Of a DNA stretch of 23,902 nucleotides, positions 23,047 to 23,902 are shown piece after piece (within the stretch, counting starts at the first letter, position 1; each line of letters starts with the position of its first letter). Source of the DNA: an uncultured Sulfurimonas sp. (lineage in GTDB: Bacteria > Campylobacterota > Campylobacteria > Campylobacterales > Sulfurimonadaceae); contig CALDOC010000090.1 in assembly GCA_937914675.1 (NCBI GenBank), forward strand, positions 1-23,902, in the 5' to 3' direction. The position numbers were made by a program, and so were the translations under genes. The notes beneath the pieces were generated by a model. That model was not told where the DNA came from. It saw only the letters and a program-made list of their open reading frames with translations, and did no database searches.

Positions 23047-23902
23047 AATTAGACACCTTTGTTGAATTTATTTCGTACTCAAATCTTATCTCTGCGTTTT
23101 CATCATTTTTATTTATTTCTATTTTTACGTCTATGATTGGTTCATAATAATTATATGAAAACTGAGACAATGATTCATTTTCATCATTGCTTAAAGAGGG
23201 AGGGTTCTCAGGGGTGTAAGCTCCAAACCCACCCAAGCTAAGTTCATTCGCTCTATCTTTGTCACACCCTATCATAAGCTCCCATGCCAAAGGAGTCGCG
23301 TAATTAAGATCGATTGAGCTATTTTGATCTCTATTCGCGTAAAAAAGTTTTTTCATCTCGATTTTTTCAAGAGCGTTGTCATGGTATTTCTTTTTGTAAA
23401 TCTCACCCAGTTTTTCTAAATGCTTATCTGAAGAGATATAATCTCTAAACAGATACGGATATTCATTAAAAATATCCGTATTGTACAGATTATCTTCTTT
23501 AATACCGCCAATAAGGTCACTCAACATATTCGAATACTCGACGTTTATCATGTTTTTAATTAGAAATGATCTCAATACGTCCAATCTTTCTGGAGAATTA
23601 AAAGTATTTGGATTTATTTTCGCCCTTGCGCTCGTTATCTGAATTAACACTTTAACGCCACTGTTTTCAAATGGCAAAAGAGCTGATTGAGCAAGAAATA
23701 CGGCTAAAGAGTCGCTATCTTTGACTTGCTTTAAATCAGGAGAAGTTTTGAGAATTTTCAAAAAGTCATCCAAAACAACGGTACTTTGCGTCATAAAACT
23801 TTCATTGTTCATAGTTGAGTAACTGTTCTTGACGTATTTCAACCCTATGCCAAGACTTAAAGTAATCAACATCACAAAAAAAACGGTTATCAGAAGAGCT
23901 AT
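23030..23902 (-). CDS. gspK: Type II secretion pseudopilin GspK-like, 5' end cut by the window
   Basis: The frame is open to the right edge, so the true start lies beyond 23902. A GTG at 23875 is only an internal codon: the residues upstream of it read IALLITVFF and continue into VMLITLSLGIGL, the hydrophobic prepilin helix typical of GspK (usually preceded by RG). The rest matches the minor pseudopilin GspK: a large periplasmic domain with KINPNTFNSPERLDVL near the start and DLNYATPLAWELMIG later, the helix-hairpin-like GspK repeats. GspK caps the pseudopilus with GspI and GspJ. It overlaps gspL by 17 bases and is the first gsp gene visible. Confidence 0.85.
   Translation of the reverse strand: MALLITVFFVMLITLSLGIGLKYVKNSYSTMNNESFMTQSTVVLDDFLKILKTSPDLKQVKDSDSLAVFLAQSALLPFENSGVKVLIQITSARAKINPNTFNSPERLDVLRSFLIKNMINVEYSNMLSDLIGGIKEDNLYNTDIFNEYPYLFRDYISSDKHLEKLGEIYKKKYHDNALEKIEMKKLFYANRDQNSSIDLNYATPLAWELMIGCDKDRANELSLGGFGAYTPENPPSLSNDENESLSQFSYNYYEPIIDVKIEINKNDENAEIRFEYEINSTKVSNFVFKV

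Overview
The window is a gene-dense, low-GC bacterial segment that reads as Campylobacterota (Epsilonproteobacteria), most like a free-living sulfur- or nitrate-respiring member such as Sulfurimonas or Sulfuricurvum. This rests on three things: the minus-strand order cheZ, U32 protein, purE, small coiled-coil protein, glyQ, which I recall as an order also found in Campylobacter jejuni; a short (about 600-residue) RecG; and strong TATAAT -10 boxes about 27 bases before several start codons. The genus is inference. Every gene except the PHP phosphatase lies on the minus strand. No rRNA, tRNA, CRISPR array, insertion sequence or prophage gene was seen, and no stretch over 300 bases lacks a gene.

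Positions 1-6777 hold a housekeeping block, transcribed right to left: a CheZ-like CheY-P phosphatase, a U32 (TrhP-like) tRNA-modification protein, PurE, a 156-residue HTH/coiled-coil protein, a DUF89 metal-dependent phosphatase, the glycyl-tRNA synthetase alpha chain and RecG. The CheZ-like protein has an N-terminal peptide resembling the CheY-P docking motif of FliM as well as the usual C-terminal CheZ tail. Positions 6865-8134 hold a histidinol-phosphatase-type PHP protein (plus strand), convergent with a group II truncated haemoglobin.

Positions 8262-14302 form a respiratory molybdoenzyme operon of the CISM type. In transcription order it encodes a four-cluster ferredoxin subunit, an NrfD-type membrane quinone subunit, a 1091-residue Tat-exported Mo-bisPGD catalytic subunit, a TorD-type chaperone and an unrecognised 154-residue protein. 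The substrate cannot be assigned from sequence alone; a putative Cys molybdenum ligand places it with the Psr/Phs/Ttr/Arr/Soe-like enzymes rather than the Asp-ligated nitrate/selenate/chlorate group. A 14-base-pair hairpin separates the catalytic gene from its chaperone. Upstream, on the same strand, lies a response regulator with a long C-terminal region I do not recognise.

Positions 16074-23902 are a tightly overlapping type II secretion (or type II-like DNA-uptake) operon in the order gspK, L, M, N, C, D, E, I, J. The gspK frame stays open to the right edge, so its true start lies outside. GspF, GspG and GspH are not present in this stretch. The minor pseudopilin GspJ has Ala instead of Gly before its predicted cleavage site.
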